Assembly: GCF_017498565.1 (NCBI RefSeq)
Contig: NZ_CP071794.1
Location: forward strand, 3,713,953 to 3,777,952
DNA: 64,000 nucleotides
Reading direction: 5' to 3'
Source: Parasphingorhabdus cellanae
GTDB taxonomy: Bacteria; Pseudomonadota; Alphaproteobacteria; Sphingomonadales; Sphingomonadaceae
Numbering within the stretch: position 1 is the first letter of the stretch; each line of letters opens with the position of its first letter. The notes beneath the pieces are model-generated. The model ran no database searches. It saw only the letters and a program-made list of their open reading frames with translations, and was not told the origin of the DNA. The translations under genes were made by a program, and so were the position numbers. Positions 25,874-35,241 of the stretch are shown one piece after another.

Positions 25874-26731
25874 ATGTTAGACCAGCCCCAAAATAGCGAC
25901 TCTGATCAACCTGAATTTATCGCACAAACTTATGCAGAGCCTGGGGTAGCCGTTATTCGTGGCGTCAACTGGGGTGGCTTTCTCGCGCTCTACTGGAAAG
26001 AAGTGCGCCGCTTTTTCAAGGTTCAGCTGCAAACTGTTTGGGCGCCTTCGATTACCACGCTGCTATTTTTGGTGATTTTCACCGTGGCATTGGGCAGGGG
26101 GGACCGCACCGTTTTGGGCGTACCATTTGCTGATTTCATTGCGCCCGGACTAATTTGCATGGGCATGATTCAAAACGCCTTCGCGAATAGCAGTTTCGCG
26201 CTTCTGGTCGGGAAGATTCAGGGGACGATTGTAGATTATTTGATGCCACCTCTGTCCGTTGGCGAGTTGCTGGCTGGTTTGGTAGCAGCATCAATCACGC
26301 GCGCGGCGTTGGTGGGTTTTGCTGTCTGGCTCGCTATGGCTCTTTGGCCCGGTGTAAATGTCAGTGTCAACCATTGGTGGGCGGTCATCTGGTTCGGTTT
26401 CATGGGCTCCGCAATGCTGGCTCTATTGGGCGTACTGACATCGATTTGGGCGGAAAAATTTGATCATGCAGCAGCAGTCACCAACTTTGTTGTGGCTCCA
26501 GCGGCTTTATTATCGGGAACATTTTATTCTATCGACAGATTGGCTCCTGCGTTTCAGGCCGCCAGCCATGCGAACCCGTTCTTCTATGCAATATCTGGCT
26601 TCCGCTATGGATTTTTAGGCGAGGCCGATTCGCCAGTGATAATCGGATCTCTCGTTTTACTCGGAATAAATGTCGGATTGACGGCGCTGTGCTATTTCCT
26701 GCTCAAAAAAGGCTGGAAGATCAAATCTTAG
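25874..26731 (+). CDS. ABC-2 type transport permease
   Basis: A 285-residue membrane protein with six predicted helices and the ABC-2 permease pattern (FLALYWKEVRRFFKVQLQ at the start; IAPGLICMGMIQNAFANSS; APAALLSGTFYSIDRLA; ANPFFYAISGFRYGF). This resembles the YadH/NodJ group that exports drugs or glycans. No ATP-binding partner lies within the window, so the substrate cannot be inferred and the ATPase must be encoded elsewhere. It is transcribed toward hspQ (15-base gap, convergent) and away from gcrA; the 114 bases before it (25760-25873) hold the promoters of both. Confidence 0.88.
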   Translation: MLDQPQNSDSDQPEFIAQTYAEPGVAVIRGVNWGGFLALYWKEVRRFFKVQLQTVWAPSITTLLFLVIFTVALGRGDRTVLGVPFADFIAPGLICMGMIQNAFANSSFALLVGKIQGTIVDYLMPPLSVGELLAGLVAASITRAALVGFAVWLAMALWPGVNVSVNHWWAVIWFGFMGSAMLALLGVLTSIWAEKFDHAAAVTNFVVAPAALLSGTFYSIDRLAPAFQAASHANPFFYAISGFRYGFLGEADSPVIIGSLVLLGINVGLTALCYFLLKKGWKIKS

Positions 26732-26746
26732 CTATTTGAAGGAGAT

Positions 26747-27127
26747 TTAGTGGCGGTGGATTCGGTGTAGCTGATATTTACCGCCATCTACCGCTTTGAA
26801 CATGCGCCCTACCTCAGGATGCATAACCGGTTCTCCGCTATCATCTTCTAGCAGGTTTTGTTGGCTGACATAGGCGACGTAGCTGCTATCAGCATTTTCC
26901 GCCAAAAGGTGGTAAAAAGGCTGGTCTTTCGAAGGCTGCAGGTCCTTGGGAATGGCATCATACCATTCGTCGCTATTGGCAAAAACCGGATCAATATCAT
27001 AAATCACGCCGCGAAAATCAAATAAGCGATGTTTAACCACATCGCCAATCGTGAAGCTGGCGTTCAGGACAGACGGCGTATCCTTGGGTAGGGGATTGGT
27101 GGAAGCGAGATGTTTGGTTTGAACCAT
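26747..27127 (-). CDS. hspQ: Heat shock protein HspQ
   Basis: A 126-residue HspQ/YccV-family hemimethylated-DNA-binding-like protein. The core reads FTIGDVVKHRLFDFRGVIYDIDP, then QPFYHLLAENADSSYVAYVSQQNLL and HPEVGRMFKAVDGG, matching family features. HspQ is an adaptor or modulator of Lon protease in enterobacteria. About 20 N-terminal residues precede the core and are not conserved in the families I recall. It lies between the ABC permease and the tRNA-Ser gene with its own promoter, expected in 27128-27288. Confidence 0.92.
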   Translation of the reverse strand: MVQTKHLASTNPLPKDTPSVLNASFTIGDVVKHRLFDFRGVIYDIDPVFANSDEWYDAIPKDLQPSKDQPFYHLLAENADSSYVAYVSQQNLLEDDSGEPVMHPEVGRMFKAVDGGKYQLHRIHRH

Positions 27128-27288
27128 ATCCCCAATTTAGTCAGTTACAGGGCAGATGCAAGCGCTTGCCATTTGTTTGTCGCTAAGGTTTCTCGCTTGG
27201 CAAATTGCAGATCATAGTCTAAGCGCGCCGCACGTTCGACACCGATGGTCTTCAAGATCATGGCTTCCGAGGTTATTTGCCGACGTGC

Positions 27289-27378
27289 GGAGAGGTGCCA
27301 GAGTGGTCGAATGGGGCGGTCTCGAAAACCGTTGTGCGAGCGATCGTACCCAGGGTTCGAATCCCTGTCTCTCCGCCA
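27289..27378 (+). tRNA. tRNA-Ser(CGA)
   Basis: A 90-base class II tRNA with encoded CCA (27376-27378). Acceptor stem GGAGAGG pairs with TCTCTCC followed by discriminator G. The anticodon loop CTCGAAA places anticodon CGA at 27323-27325, decoding UCG serine. The long variable arm (about 27332-27352) and the TTCGAATC T-loop are visible. The long variable arm is typical for serine tRNAs. Confidence 0.96.
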
Positions 27379-27533
27379 CTTGCTGCTCGTTGAACCAAAT
27401 TTGAACATCGATGAACCGTAGCAATACTAGTACATTTCTCGCCGCGAAGACCCCTCGACATGATCCAAAAAGACAGTTGATCGCTACGACCAGATACTTG
27501 ACTATCTAGCATAGCAAATATGAAGGAGTGGAA

Positions 27534-28058
27534 GTGGATCGTCTGGCCATAGCCGCGGATAAATTGGAATGTACCGAGTTGGTAACCCGGGTTGCTCGTG
27601 CGATCGACCGCTGCGACGCAGAATTGTTGAAGACGCTTTTTCATCCCGACGCGACTGATGATCATGGTATTTTCGTTGGTTCGGTTGATGAATTTATCGA
27701 GTGGGTCATGCCTTTGCTCGCTACAATGAAACGCACGCAACATATCATTGGGCAAGTGCTGATTGAGGTCGACGGTGACCATGCAGTTGGTGAGAGCTAC
27801 TTCATCGCGCACCATGCTATGAACAGCCCGGAGGGTGATATCTTGATGATCGCGGCAGGGCGTTATCTCGATCGCTTCGAACGCCGTGACGGCTGTTGGA
27901 AAATTTCTCATCGCCATGCTGTTTATGACTGGAATAGCGTAGAGCCGATGACTGACAGTTATGATCGCGCCAACCCGGCGTCGATGACATTGGGAACGCG
28001 AGGTACAAGTGACGCATCATATTCGCATCTTGCGAGTCAAGGAATTACTGCATCTTGA
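27534..28058 (+). CDS. SnoaL/NTF2-like protein next to Rieske oxygenase
   Basis: A 174-residue cone-fold protein. A GTG at 27534 is chosen because the AAGGAG at 27523-27528 would overlap a GTG at 27528 but sits at good spacing for 27534. The sequence has the SnoaL-like pattern: AIAADKLECTELVTRVARAIDRCD, ELLKTLFHPDATDDHG, SVDEFIEWV, TQHIIGQVLIEVDGDHAVGESYF and WKISHRHAVYDW near the C-terminus. Such proteins are found beside Rieske oxygenases as beta-like subunits or separate isomerases. With the following gene only 75 bases away, a functional pair is likely. The substrate is unknown. Confidence 0.82.
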   Translation: MDRLAIAADKLECTELVTRVARAIDRCDAELLKTLFHPDATDDHGIFVGSVDEFIEWVMPLLATMKRTQHIIGQVLIEVDGDHAVGESYFIAHHAMNSPEGDILMIAAGRYLDRFERRDGCWKISHRHAVYDWNSVEPMTDSYDRANPASMTLGTRGTSDASYSHLASQGITAS

Positions 28059-28133
28059 TGGGATCCCAGATCGGTGGGCGCTAACTCACTACGCGGCGTT
28101 GACGACGAACAGACGTGCAAAGGAAAACCTATT

Positions 28134-29471
28134 ATGGCTGACTACGATTCCGGCGAAATGGAAAGCAGGCGTGCTGATATTTCCAAACAACCCGAACCGG
28201 CGCTACGAGGAACGCCCATCACGCCGGACCGCTATTTCTCTAAAGAATTTATGGATCGGGAATGGGATACTATCTGGACGCGCACTTGGCAGATTGCCGG
28301 TATGGATCGTGAGTTAGAGAAGAGTGGCGACTATATTACCACGTCATTAGGCAAAGAACGTATTTTGTGCACGCGCGGAAATGATGGAAAGATTCGAGCA
28401 TTTTACAATGTATGTCAGCACCGCGGATTGCAGCTTATGTCGGAACCTTCGGGTAACACTCGGCGATTGACGTGCCCATATCATGGCTGGGCTTATAATT
28501 TATCGGGCGAATTGAAAGCGGTGCCAGATGAAGCGGACTATCCTCAGGGCAGCCCTTGTGGAAAACTAAACCTGGTCGAAATTCCATGCGAAAGTTGGGC
28601 AGGCTTTGTTTGGTATAATATGGACGAAAACTGTGTGTCTTTGAAAGCGTTTCTAGGCCCTATTGCAGATCAGATTGATTCCTATCCAATGGAAGAAATG
28701 CGGCGTACCCACTGGGTGACCATCGAAGGCGATTTCAACTGGAAACTTGTGCAGGACAATTTCAGTGAATCCTATCATGTACCCTTCGTTCATCCGAGTT
28801 CCAAATTCGTCATCGAATATAGCCATCACCACTGTCAATTCGATCATTACCCCCAAGGCCATTGTCGTATGTTCATGCCCGGTGCCGGGCCAGCAGAATC
28901 GATTAAAGGCGGTGAGAAAGAAACGCTCGCTTCAATGAGTGAAGAATTGCAGCGTTGGGAGTTGAATCCGGATGACTATCGCGGCGGCAAGACACGCAAT
29001 ATTCGAAAGGATTTGCAGCGCCAGAAAAGAAAACTTGGTAAATCGAAAGGCTATGATTTCTCAACCTATCATGATGATCAACTCACCGATAACTGGCACT
29101 ATACGATATTCCCCAATCTCTCGTTTAGTTTAAAACCGGATGGCAATATTTGGCTTCGAGCTCGTCCGCATGAGACAGACCCAGAAAAATGCTATTTCGA
29201 TATGTGGTATATGACGCTCTTTCCCAAAGGCGAGACCGAATATTATTCATGGGTTATGCGCGAATTTGTTGGAATAGATACTCCGGTGGAGCACGTGCAA
29301 GGCAAAGCTGGTGAAATTTCTGCAGGTCCGGCTATTGATGAGGATTTGGAGATTTGGCCGCTACAGCAGCGGGGACTCCATTCGCGAGGATATAAACGTG
29401 ACTATCTAGCCGGCCAAGAAAGCAGGATGCGCTATTTTCACGAAACATTGGAAGACTGGATGGATCGGTAG
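28134..29471 (+). CDS. Rieske ring-hydroxylating oxygenase alpha subunit
   Basis: A 445-residue oxygenase. The ATG at 28134 follows AAAGGAAAAC. The Rieske 2Fe-2S motif is complete: CQHRG (C94, H96) and CPYHGW (C114, H117). The mononuclear iron site is in QDNFSESYHVPFVHP (H215, H220), with a candidate Asp ligand in the DEDLEIWPLQQRGL stretch. It therefore has the parts of an active aromatic (or other) hydroxylase alpha subunit. No ferredoxin or reductase gene is seen nearby, so electron transfer must come from elsewhere. The substrate is not predictable. The pair lies just after tRNA-Ser, a common place for acquired DNA. Confidence 0.92.
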   Translation: MADYDSGEMESRRADISKQPEPALRGTPITPDRYFSKEFMDREWDTIWTRTWQIAGMDRELEKSGDYITTSLGKERILCTRGNDGKIRAFYNVCQHRGLQLMSEPSGNTRRLTCPYHGWAYNLSGELKAVPDEADYPQGSPCGKLNLVEIPCESWAGFVWYNMDENCVSLKAFLGPIADQIDSYPMEEMRRTHWVTIEGDFNWKLVQDNFSESYHVPFVHPSSKFVIEYSHHHCQFDHYPQGHCRMFMPGAGPAESIKGGEKETLASMSEELQRWELNPDDYRGGKTRNIRKDLQRQKRKLGKSKGYDFSTYHDDQLTDNWHYTIFPNLSFSLKPDGNIWLRARPHETDPEKCYFDMWYMTLFPKGETEYYSWVMREFVGIDTPVEHVQGKAGEISAGPAIDEDLEIWPLQQRGLHSRGYKRDYLAGQESRMRYFHETLEDWMDR

Positions 29472-29506
29472 ATTAGATCGCTTTTTGGCTGTCAAATGGT
29501 AACGAC

Positions 29507-32125
29507 TTAACCAACCTGGCGCTTGAGTTCGGTATTTGAGAATGGAACGATGTCAGCTACCGAGACTCTATTGTCGACCCGGCCGGATACTGTTTCCGTT
29601 GGCCGCGAAAATAAATAGCCTTGTAATTGCGTACAACCAAGGTCTCGCATAACGTCCATTTCCCTAATGCTCTCAATGCCTTCTGCGGTTGTCTTCATGC
29701 CCAATTCTTCGGCCATTGTTACAATGGCTCGGATGATCGCTAAGCTTTCAGTAGATCCCCGAGTGGCAGATTTCACGAAACCCCGGTCAATTTTTATGGT
29801 CGAAAAACTGGCGCGGCGGAGATAGCCGAGCGATGAATAACCGGTGCCAAAATCGTCCAGGACGAGATTGATACCCAGCGAACGCAGATTTTCCAATGTC
29901 GCGTCGGTTTTCTCGTGATTATCGAGGAACACACTCTCGGTCACTTCCAATTCGAGACGCTCAGGGCTCAGGCCGCTTGCTGCCAAGGCACCGATTATGC
30001 TGTTGGCCAGGCCGCCGCCCTCTACCTGAAGCGCTGAAACGTTGACAGACAGCCTGACATGGTCCGGCCAAGTTTTCGCTTGTGCACAGGCGGTCCGCAA
30101 TACCCAGTTACCGATATTGCCGATTAATCGTGCCTCTTCGGCAATCGGTATAAAGACGGCAGGGGAAATTTCTCCACGCGTGGGGTGGTTCCAACGCAAT
30201 AGCGCCTCATAACCGATGACTTGTTCGCTATTGGCATCCACGATGGATTGATAGGCCACGGACAAATCACCATTTTCCAGCGCCCCGCGCAGGTCATTTT
30301 CCAGAATATGCCGCTCATCGGCTTCAATCTGCATGAATTGCTTATAACGGACGCATTGACCGCGACCTGATTCCTTGCCGTGATAGAGTGCGAGATCAGC
30401 ACAACGCGTAAGCGTTTGAACATCGTCACTATCTTGTGGTCCAACCGCAACACCGATCGTAGCGCCGATATTTACGGACGTTCCATTGATAGAATGCGTG
30501 CCACAGAGTTTTTCGATGACTTTTTGACCAAGCTCTTCGATTTCCCGGTCGCTTTCAATGTGCGGGATCACCAAAGCAAATTCATCACCACCAAGGCGCA
30601 CGGCGTGGACTGTATCGCCGGCAGCTTGTTTGAGATGTTCTGCGATGTGGCAAAGAAGTTGATCGCCGATATTGTGACCGAGCGTGTCGTTCACCGTTTT
30701 GAATCGATCAAGATCGATTAGCATGACCGCACAACGATCACTATTCTCGTGGGCGCTGGCGAGCGCATCCGATAGCAGATCCCTGAAATAACGACGGTTA
30801 GCAAGGCCGGTAAGCAGATCGTGGCGAGCGGCATGCGATAGCTTCGCGTTCGCAGCACTCACGGCTTTTCTTCTCCGTCGGATAGATACTACCGCGAAAA
30901 ATAGCGCACCGATGACAGCAAAGGCGACGACCAGTACCAAGCTGGTGTAGCGCAAGATGGTCTGCGACTGGGCGAGCATCAGATCGCGCTGTGCCTGTTT
31001 GGCTTCCAGCTTGGAAATTTCAAGTTCACGATTGGCATCATCAAATTGCGCCGCAAGCAGCGCTGAATTGGTCGATGCAGCCAATTCCCTACCTGTATCG
31101 TCAAGGCGCTTGAACGCACTGAGATGTTGGAGCGCTTCCTTATAGCGCCCTAAAGCGCTGAACACTTGGAATGCCGTCGAATGATAATCCCGATAGGACA
31201 TTGTCGAGCTCTGCAAATCGACGCCGCGGAAGGCTTTGCCGACAAAATTCTCTGCTTCCGAGAGCCTATTTCCTGCCAACGCGATTTGTGCACGCGTGCC
31301 CCAAAGAAATGGCTCCCAGTCAGTCGCTCCGGACTGAGCAATATTCAAACCAGATAGTGTCGTCTTCTCCGCTTTTGCGAGATCGCCCTGAGCATATTGA
31401 GCGAAAGCCAAATTTGTTAATATTCGGGTTTGAAGGAGGGGGCTGTCCATCTCTTTTGCGACGTCCAGGGCTTTGGCATATTCTTTTTCCGCTTCACCAA
31501 ATTGCCCCATATCTCTCAAAGCGTTACCGCGATTGTTGTAAGAGGAGAGGTTTAACGCTGGATCGTCAGCATAGACCGATTTGGCTTGATCATAATAGTC
31601 CAGAACTCTCGGATAATCACGCGCCTCGTAATAAATCGAGCCGATGTTATGCAGAATGATCGCCTGACTACGTTTCTCATCCAGCTCTCCATATATCCGG
31701 TAAGCATCGTAGAGCATAGGTAGAGCTTGCTCTACCCGGCCGGTTTGGATAGCAATCGCAGATGAGGATTTCAGCAAATCGGCATTTAACTTGCTACCGG
31801 GTGCGACGCGTTTGACTGTTTTCAAGGCGCTGGCGATAACCGGCATTGCCTGTTTCGGTTTATTGAGCCGTGTAAGAGCTTCCCCTTCCAGCCACTGACT
31901 TGTTGCGATAGCCAATGCCGACTCTGTTTTCGGCATTGCGTTTGCAATTAGCGCAGCTTTGCGAGCTGACTTAAGCGCGTCACCGGGGTTCGACATCATC
32001 GCAGACTTGGTATCTGCAATCTGTGCTTCAAATGCTGATGGTCTCGGCTCTGTCTGCGCACTTGCTAAGGGGATGTTGAGCGCTGAGCCTAGCAGCAACG
32101 CTGCAATTATCTTTCGTCCCACCAT
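29507..32125 (-). CDS. TPR sensor diguanylate cyclase/phosphodiesterase (GGDEF-EAL)
   Basis: An 872-residue cyclic-di-GMP enzyme. Residues 1-24 form a signal peptide ending ASAQ. Residues about 40-370 are tetratricopeptide-like helical repeats, predicted outside the cytoplasmic membrane. A transmembrane helix lies at about 391-415, then an RRRRK stop-transfer. The GGDEF domain has an intact signature at 512-516, and the EAL domain has EAL at 640-642 with a conserved LRWNHP. Both active-site cores look complete, so it may be bifunctional, with activity balance unknown. The periplasmic TPR part suggests sensing a peptide or protein. It is transcribed toward the Rieske gene; no operon partner is close. 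Confidence 0.93.
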   Translation of the reverse strand: MVGRKIIAALLLGSALNIPLASAQTEPRPSAFEAQIADTKSAMMSNPGDALKSARKAALIANAMPKTESALAIATSQWLEGEALTRLNKPKQAMPVIASALKTVKRVAPGSKLNADLLKSSSAIAIQTGRVEQALPMLYDAYRIYGELDEKRSQAIILHNIGSIYYEARDYPRVLDYYDQAKSVYADDPALNLSSYNNRGNALRDMGQFGEAEKEYAKALDVAKEMDSPLLQTRILTNLAFAQYAQGDLAKAEKTTLSGLNIAQSGATDWEPFLWGTRAQIALAGNRLSEAENFVGKAFRGVDLQSSTMSYRDYHSTAFQVFSALGRYKEALQHLSAFKRLDDTGRELAASTNSALLAAQFDDANRELEISKLEAKQAQRDLMLAQSQTILRYTSLVLVVAFAVIGALFFAVVSIRRRRKAVSAANAKLSHAARHDLLTGLANRRYFRDLLSDALASAHENSDRCAVMLIDLDRFKTVNDTLGHNIGDQLLCHIAEHLKQAAGDTVHAVRLGGDEFALVIPHIESDREIEELGQKVIEKLCGTHSINGTSVNIGATIGVAVGPQDSDDVQTLTRCADLALYHGKESGRGQCVRYKQFMQIEADERHILENDLRGALENGDLSVAYQSIVDANSEQVIGYEALLRWNHPTRGEISPAVFIPIAEEARLIGNIGNWVLRTACAQAKTWPDHVRLSVNVSALQVEGGGLANSIIGALAASGLSPERLELEVTESVFLDNHEKTDATLENLRSLGINLVLDDFGTGYSSLGYLRRASFSTIKIDRGFVKSATRGSTESLAIIRAIVTMAEELGMKTTAEGIESIREMDVMRDLGCTQLQGYLFSRPTETVSGRVDNRVSVADIVPFSNTELKRQVG

Positions 32126-32196
32126 AAGCCCCCCGCTTTTGTAATCCGATTAGTCAGGGGCAAACATGGTTACGCAGTCCATCCCCAATAAATCTT

Positions 32197-35100
32197 TTAG
32201 AATGGGAGGCTTAGCACACCACCTGCTATTATTTCGTTAACATTGTTTCTAGCTGATGCATCATATTGAGCCCGTCCGAAGAAGGATAGTTCCCCGCCGC
32301 CCATGACCGGTGTTGCATAGAGCAATTCCCCGGTAAATCGGCGATTATTGTCAGCAATATTAAAGTCACGCGTCACAGAGCCAATTTCGCCTGTGGAACG
32401 ATCTATGACTTCAACCGCAGTATATTCCAACGTGCCATTTTCCACATGCAATGGTTGGGTGAAAGACATCCTTAGACGGTCGTCTTTCCGCATCAATCCC
32501 TGCTTGCCGATCGAGAACGCATAAGCTGAACTTCTTACATTACCGTTGGTACGCAGGTTCTGATTCAAGCCGCCATTTGATTTGGTCATCGCAGCGGTTG
32601 CAGACGCGGCGATATTTATACCATGAGGCAGATCAAAACTGGCACCCACGGTGATCGTTTTACTGTTCGAACCGTGCCGCAAGTCATTTTCAAGAGCGGA
32701 CTGAACACCCAGCAAGCCATCTTTTTCGTTCAACGAGGCAAAGCTTACGCTTACCGTCGCCGCTTTAAAGGGCTTGTGGGTCATACGAAGGTTGAATGCG
32801 CTGGCTTGATAGTCTTTTGCGCCGCGCAATTGCATCCGCTCAGCCTCGCTTAACGCCTGGTTTTCGGAATGATCCAAACGGCGACTAGTCAAGCCAAATG
32901 CGACGGTTGTATTCTTAACAATCGCAAATTCCGCGTCAAGAAATCCTCCACCTGAGGCAAGGCCGAGTACAGGGTTCAAACCGCCAGTAGCCGTGTCGTA
33001 ATCGGATGTCAGGCCAAATGATTGCTGACCAAGCAATGCAATAGCGCCATGGCCATAGCCTGCGTTAAAAGAGAATTGACCGGCAGCATCGCCAAATTTG
33101 ATGGCGCTATGGGGTAATTCGCCTTGACGGCCGTTGGTTAAATAGCGCGTCGGGTTGCTAGCTGAGATTGCAAAATGCCAACCTTCCCGTTTTGGGCTGT
33201 CATAGCTTGCAACATCGGTAAATCCGCCGACAGCTTTTGATGATGTAAGATTAGGGGTCGACCAGTCAACAAAACGATCCGTAATGTAGGACTGAAAATA
33301 CTCGTTAGAGCCGGTGACACTAGTTTTCTGGCCGATAAGCTGGCTGGAAAAAGGAACCGCAAAATCGCGATGCGTACCGCCAATTTTCTCAAACATGGTC
33401 AGGAAAACACCTTGTGCGTTCCAGGTTGCACCAACGCCTGTTTTTTGGAGGTCCGCTGCCTTGCGTTTCAATTTCTTGTTTCCCCGATATTCGTAGAATT
33501 CAAGAGAATTGAAATCGAGAGGTGATTGCGAAGCCTCTACGTCTAGCAGTCCCACGCCATAAACATCGTCAACACCTGGTGCGCCCAAGTCTTGGGCTGA
33601 GTCCAAGATGATGCTGACCGTTTCTTCAGGATGCTCGGTAAGCCACTGCCAACGATCATGTAGCAGCGTGATAGCGCCAGATACCAGAGGTGCAGCAAAA
33701 GAAGTACCTGAACGGCGGGTTACACCGCCATTTCCGTCGGCCATGAGGATAAGCTCCCCGGGGGCAACGATAAATATATCTTTCAGGTCATAGCCATCTT
33801 TGCACTTCCCGCCATCGCTCAGGCAAACCGATCCGGGTTTGTTAGAAAGGCTAGAGATATTGCCGACTGGATCAACTGCACCCACCACGATTAAGCCAAT
33901 GTCTGAATTGCGTTTAAATTCAACATTTTGCGTTTGTGTAATACCATCGTTACCGGCGGCGATTACAAAAACGGTATCTTTGGCGACCTTTTTAACATCG
34001 CTATTGTTGAAAACGTTATTCCACTCCGGATGCAACGTCCAACCTGAAACACCCAGCGACATGTTGATCACGCTCGCGTTGGCATTTTTAAGCGACACAA
34101 TACCGTCAGTGATGTCATTCCAAGACGCACTTCCGGTGTGATCGAACGGGTTATAGGTTGCAACAGATGCATTCGGCGCGATGCCCATGATGCCGCGGCC
34201 ATCATGCGCTGCGATCAATAGGCTGGCTACACCTGTACCATGGCCGCCGACTTGCGCAGAATAGCCGCCGGAGTGGAAAACATTATCAGTCAGATCAGGA
34301 TCATTCACGAACGAAGAGTCCAGAATGCCGATAACACTATCAGCGCCGCTACCCTGAATTTTTGTCAATTCAGGCGTCCAGTTTATGGTCCTCATCCAGT
34401 GGTCCACATGATCACGGCCACTATATCCCATTAAACCGTCATACCATTCGCTGACCAGCTGCGCACGCTGTGCTTGGCTAAGTGAGCGGAAGCCCCAGAC
34501 GCGGTTATTGCTGATCCCGAATTTTGCGAATAAAGGGTTGAGGAAGCTAGCTTCAAATGTTTGCCCGGTGCGAGCCTCTACAGCTGTGCCCCAAAGGTTT
34601 TTGGATTGGTTGATCAGGCTATTAATCTGATTTTCAAGCACGGTTCTTTTTGCGTTGGTATTACCATTTACAGCAATGTCGTTTAGCTGCAAATTGGTCT
34701 CTCTCCAAGTCGCGCCGAAACTGTGCCAGAAGCTATTTGTTTCTATGTAGCTGGGCAGTACGGTGCCTGAGAGCGGATCAATCTCGCCCTGAAAAGGATC
34801 GAGATTACCGTAAAACGGATCAACATTGCCGGCAAATGGGTCCACGTTGCCAGCAAACGGATCAAGATTGCCGCCAAATGGATCGATAGCGCCCCAGAGT
34901 GCTCTAATTTCACCATGAAATGGATTCAGGTTTCCAGAGAACGGGTCGATATTGCCTTCAAACGGATTGATATTGCCAGCGAAAGGATCGATTGAGCCGC
35001 TAAATGGATCAAGCGATCCAGAAAAAGGATCTATGCTGCCTGAAAAAGGGTCAATGCTGCCACCCATCGGAACGATCGGTCGTACGTCTGTATGTACCGA

Positions 35101-35241
35101 AGGTGCAGGATTTTCGGATTGTTCGGTAACCGGTTGTTCTACGATAGGATCGATAGTCTGCGCCATTGATGGCACAGCCGTCCCGAATATGATCAATGCT
35201 ATAGCCAGCTTGCTAGAGCGATAGTTAGATGGTCGTTTCAT
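32197..35241 (-). CDS. S8 subtilisin-like autotransporter with heptapeptide repeats
   Basis: A 1014-residue secreted protease. The ATG at 35241 follows GGGGAAC; a GTG at 35256 would add five residues. A signal peptide ends near MAQ. Residues 61-165 are fifteen perfect-register heptads of consensus G(S/N)(I/L/V)DPFx. A subtilisin domain follows with Asp308 (VIGILDSSF), His334 (GGHGTGVASLL) and Ser514 (SGTSFAAPLVSG), ending near residue 550. The C-terminal about 280 residues look like a beta-barrel autotransporter ending in SLPF (terminal Phe). The heptads may form an extended stalk between signal peptide and protease. The 71-base gap 32126-32196 separates it from the upstream-oriented GGDEF-EAL gene. 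Confidence 0.9.
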   Translation of the reverse strand: MKRPSNYRSSKLAIALIIFGTAVPSMAQTIDPIVEQPVTEQSENPAPSVHTDVRPIVPMGGSIDPFSGSIDPFSGSLDPFSGSIDPFAGNINPFEGNIDPFSGNLNPFHGEIRALWGAIDPFGGNLDPFAGNVDPFAGNVDPFYGNLDPFQGEIDPLSGTVLPSYIETNSFWHSFGATWRETNLQLNDIAVNGNTNAKRTVLENQINSLINQSKNLWGTAVEARTGQTFEASFLNPLFAKFGISNNRVWGFRSLSQAQRAQLVSEWYDGLMGYSGRDHVDHWMRTINWTPELTKIQGSGADSVIGILDSSFVNDPDLTDNVFHSGGYSAQVGGHGTGVASLLIAAHDGRGIMGIAPNASVATYNPFDHTGSASWNDITDGIVSLKNANASVINMSLGVSGWTLHPEWNNVFNNSDVKKVAKDTVFVIAAGNDGITQTQNVEFKRNSDIGLIVVGAVDPVGNISSLSNKPGSVCLSDGGKCKDGYDLKDIFIVAPGELILMADGNGGVTRRSGTSFAAPLVSGAITLLHDRWQWLTEHPEETVSIILDSAQDLGAPGVDDVYGVGLLDVEASQSPLDFNSLEFYEYRGNKKLKRKAADLQKTGVGATWNAQGVFLTMFEKIGGTHRDFAVPFSSQLIGQKTSVTGSNEYFQSYITDRFVDWSTPNLTSSKAVGGFTDVASYDSPKREGWHFAISASNPTRYLTNGRQGELPHSAIKFGDAAGQFSFNAGYGHGAIALLGQQSFGLTSDYDTATGGLNPVLGLASGGGFLDAEFAIVKNTTVAFGLTSRRLDHSENQALSEAERMQLRGAKDYQASAFNLRMTHKPFKAATVSVSFASLNEKDGLLGVQSALENDLRHGSNSKTITVGASFDLPHGINIAASATAAMTKSNGGLNQNLRTNGNVRSSAYAFSIGKQGLMRKDDRLRMSFTQPLHVENGTLEYTAVEVIDRSTGEIGSVTRDFNIADNNRRFTGELLYATPVMGGGELSFFGRAQYDASARNNVNEIIAGGVLSLPF
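34747..35061 (-). repeat. Fifteen tandem 21-bp units encoding GxxDPFx heptads
   Basis: Fifteen consecutive 21-base units (315 bases) encode heptads such as GSIDPFS, GNVDPFA, GNLNPFH. Two units are degenerate (GEIRALW and GTVLPSY). DNA copies differ from one another, so the array is not freshly amplified. Period 21 is shared by protein and DNA; it is not a CRISPR array. Confidence 0.9.

Noticed and set aside
27289..27378. tRNA-Ser as a phage or island attachment site
   Set aside because: No integrase gene and no repeated tRNA 3' end were found downstream; kept only as a suspicion in the Rieske finding.
27273..27917. A 214-residue minus-strand frame over tRNA-Ser and the SnoaL gene
   Set aside because: It runs through the tRNA and opposite a recognised SnoaL-like protein; no motif.
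34747..35061. Regular tandem repeats considered as a CRISPR array or minisatellite
   Set aside because: The 21-base units are contiguous with no spacers, are in frame and encode a conserved heptad within a protease gene.
34650..35224. Plus-strand open frames across the heptad array
   Set aside because: They arise from the in-frame periodicity of the repeat on the opposite strand; no start signals or homology recognised.
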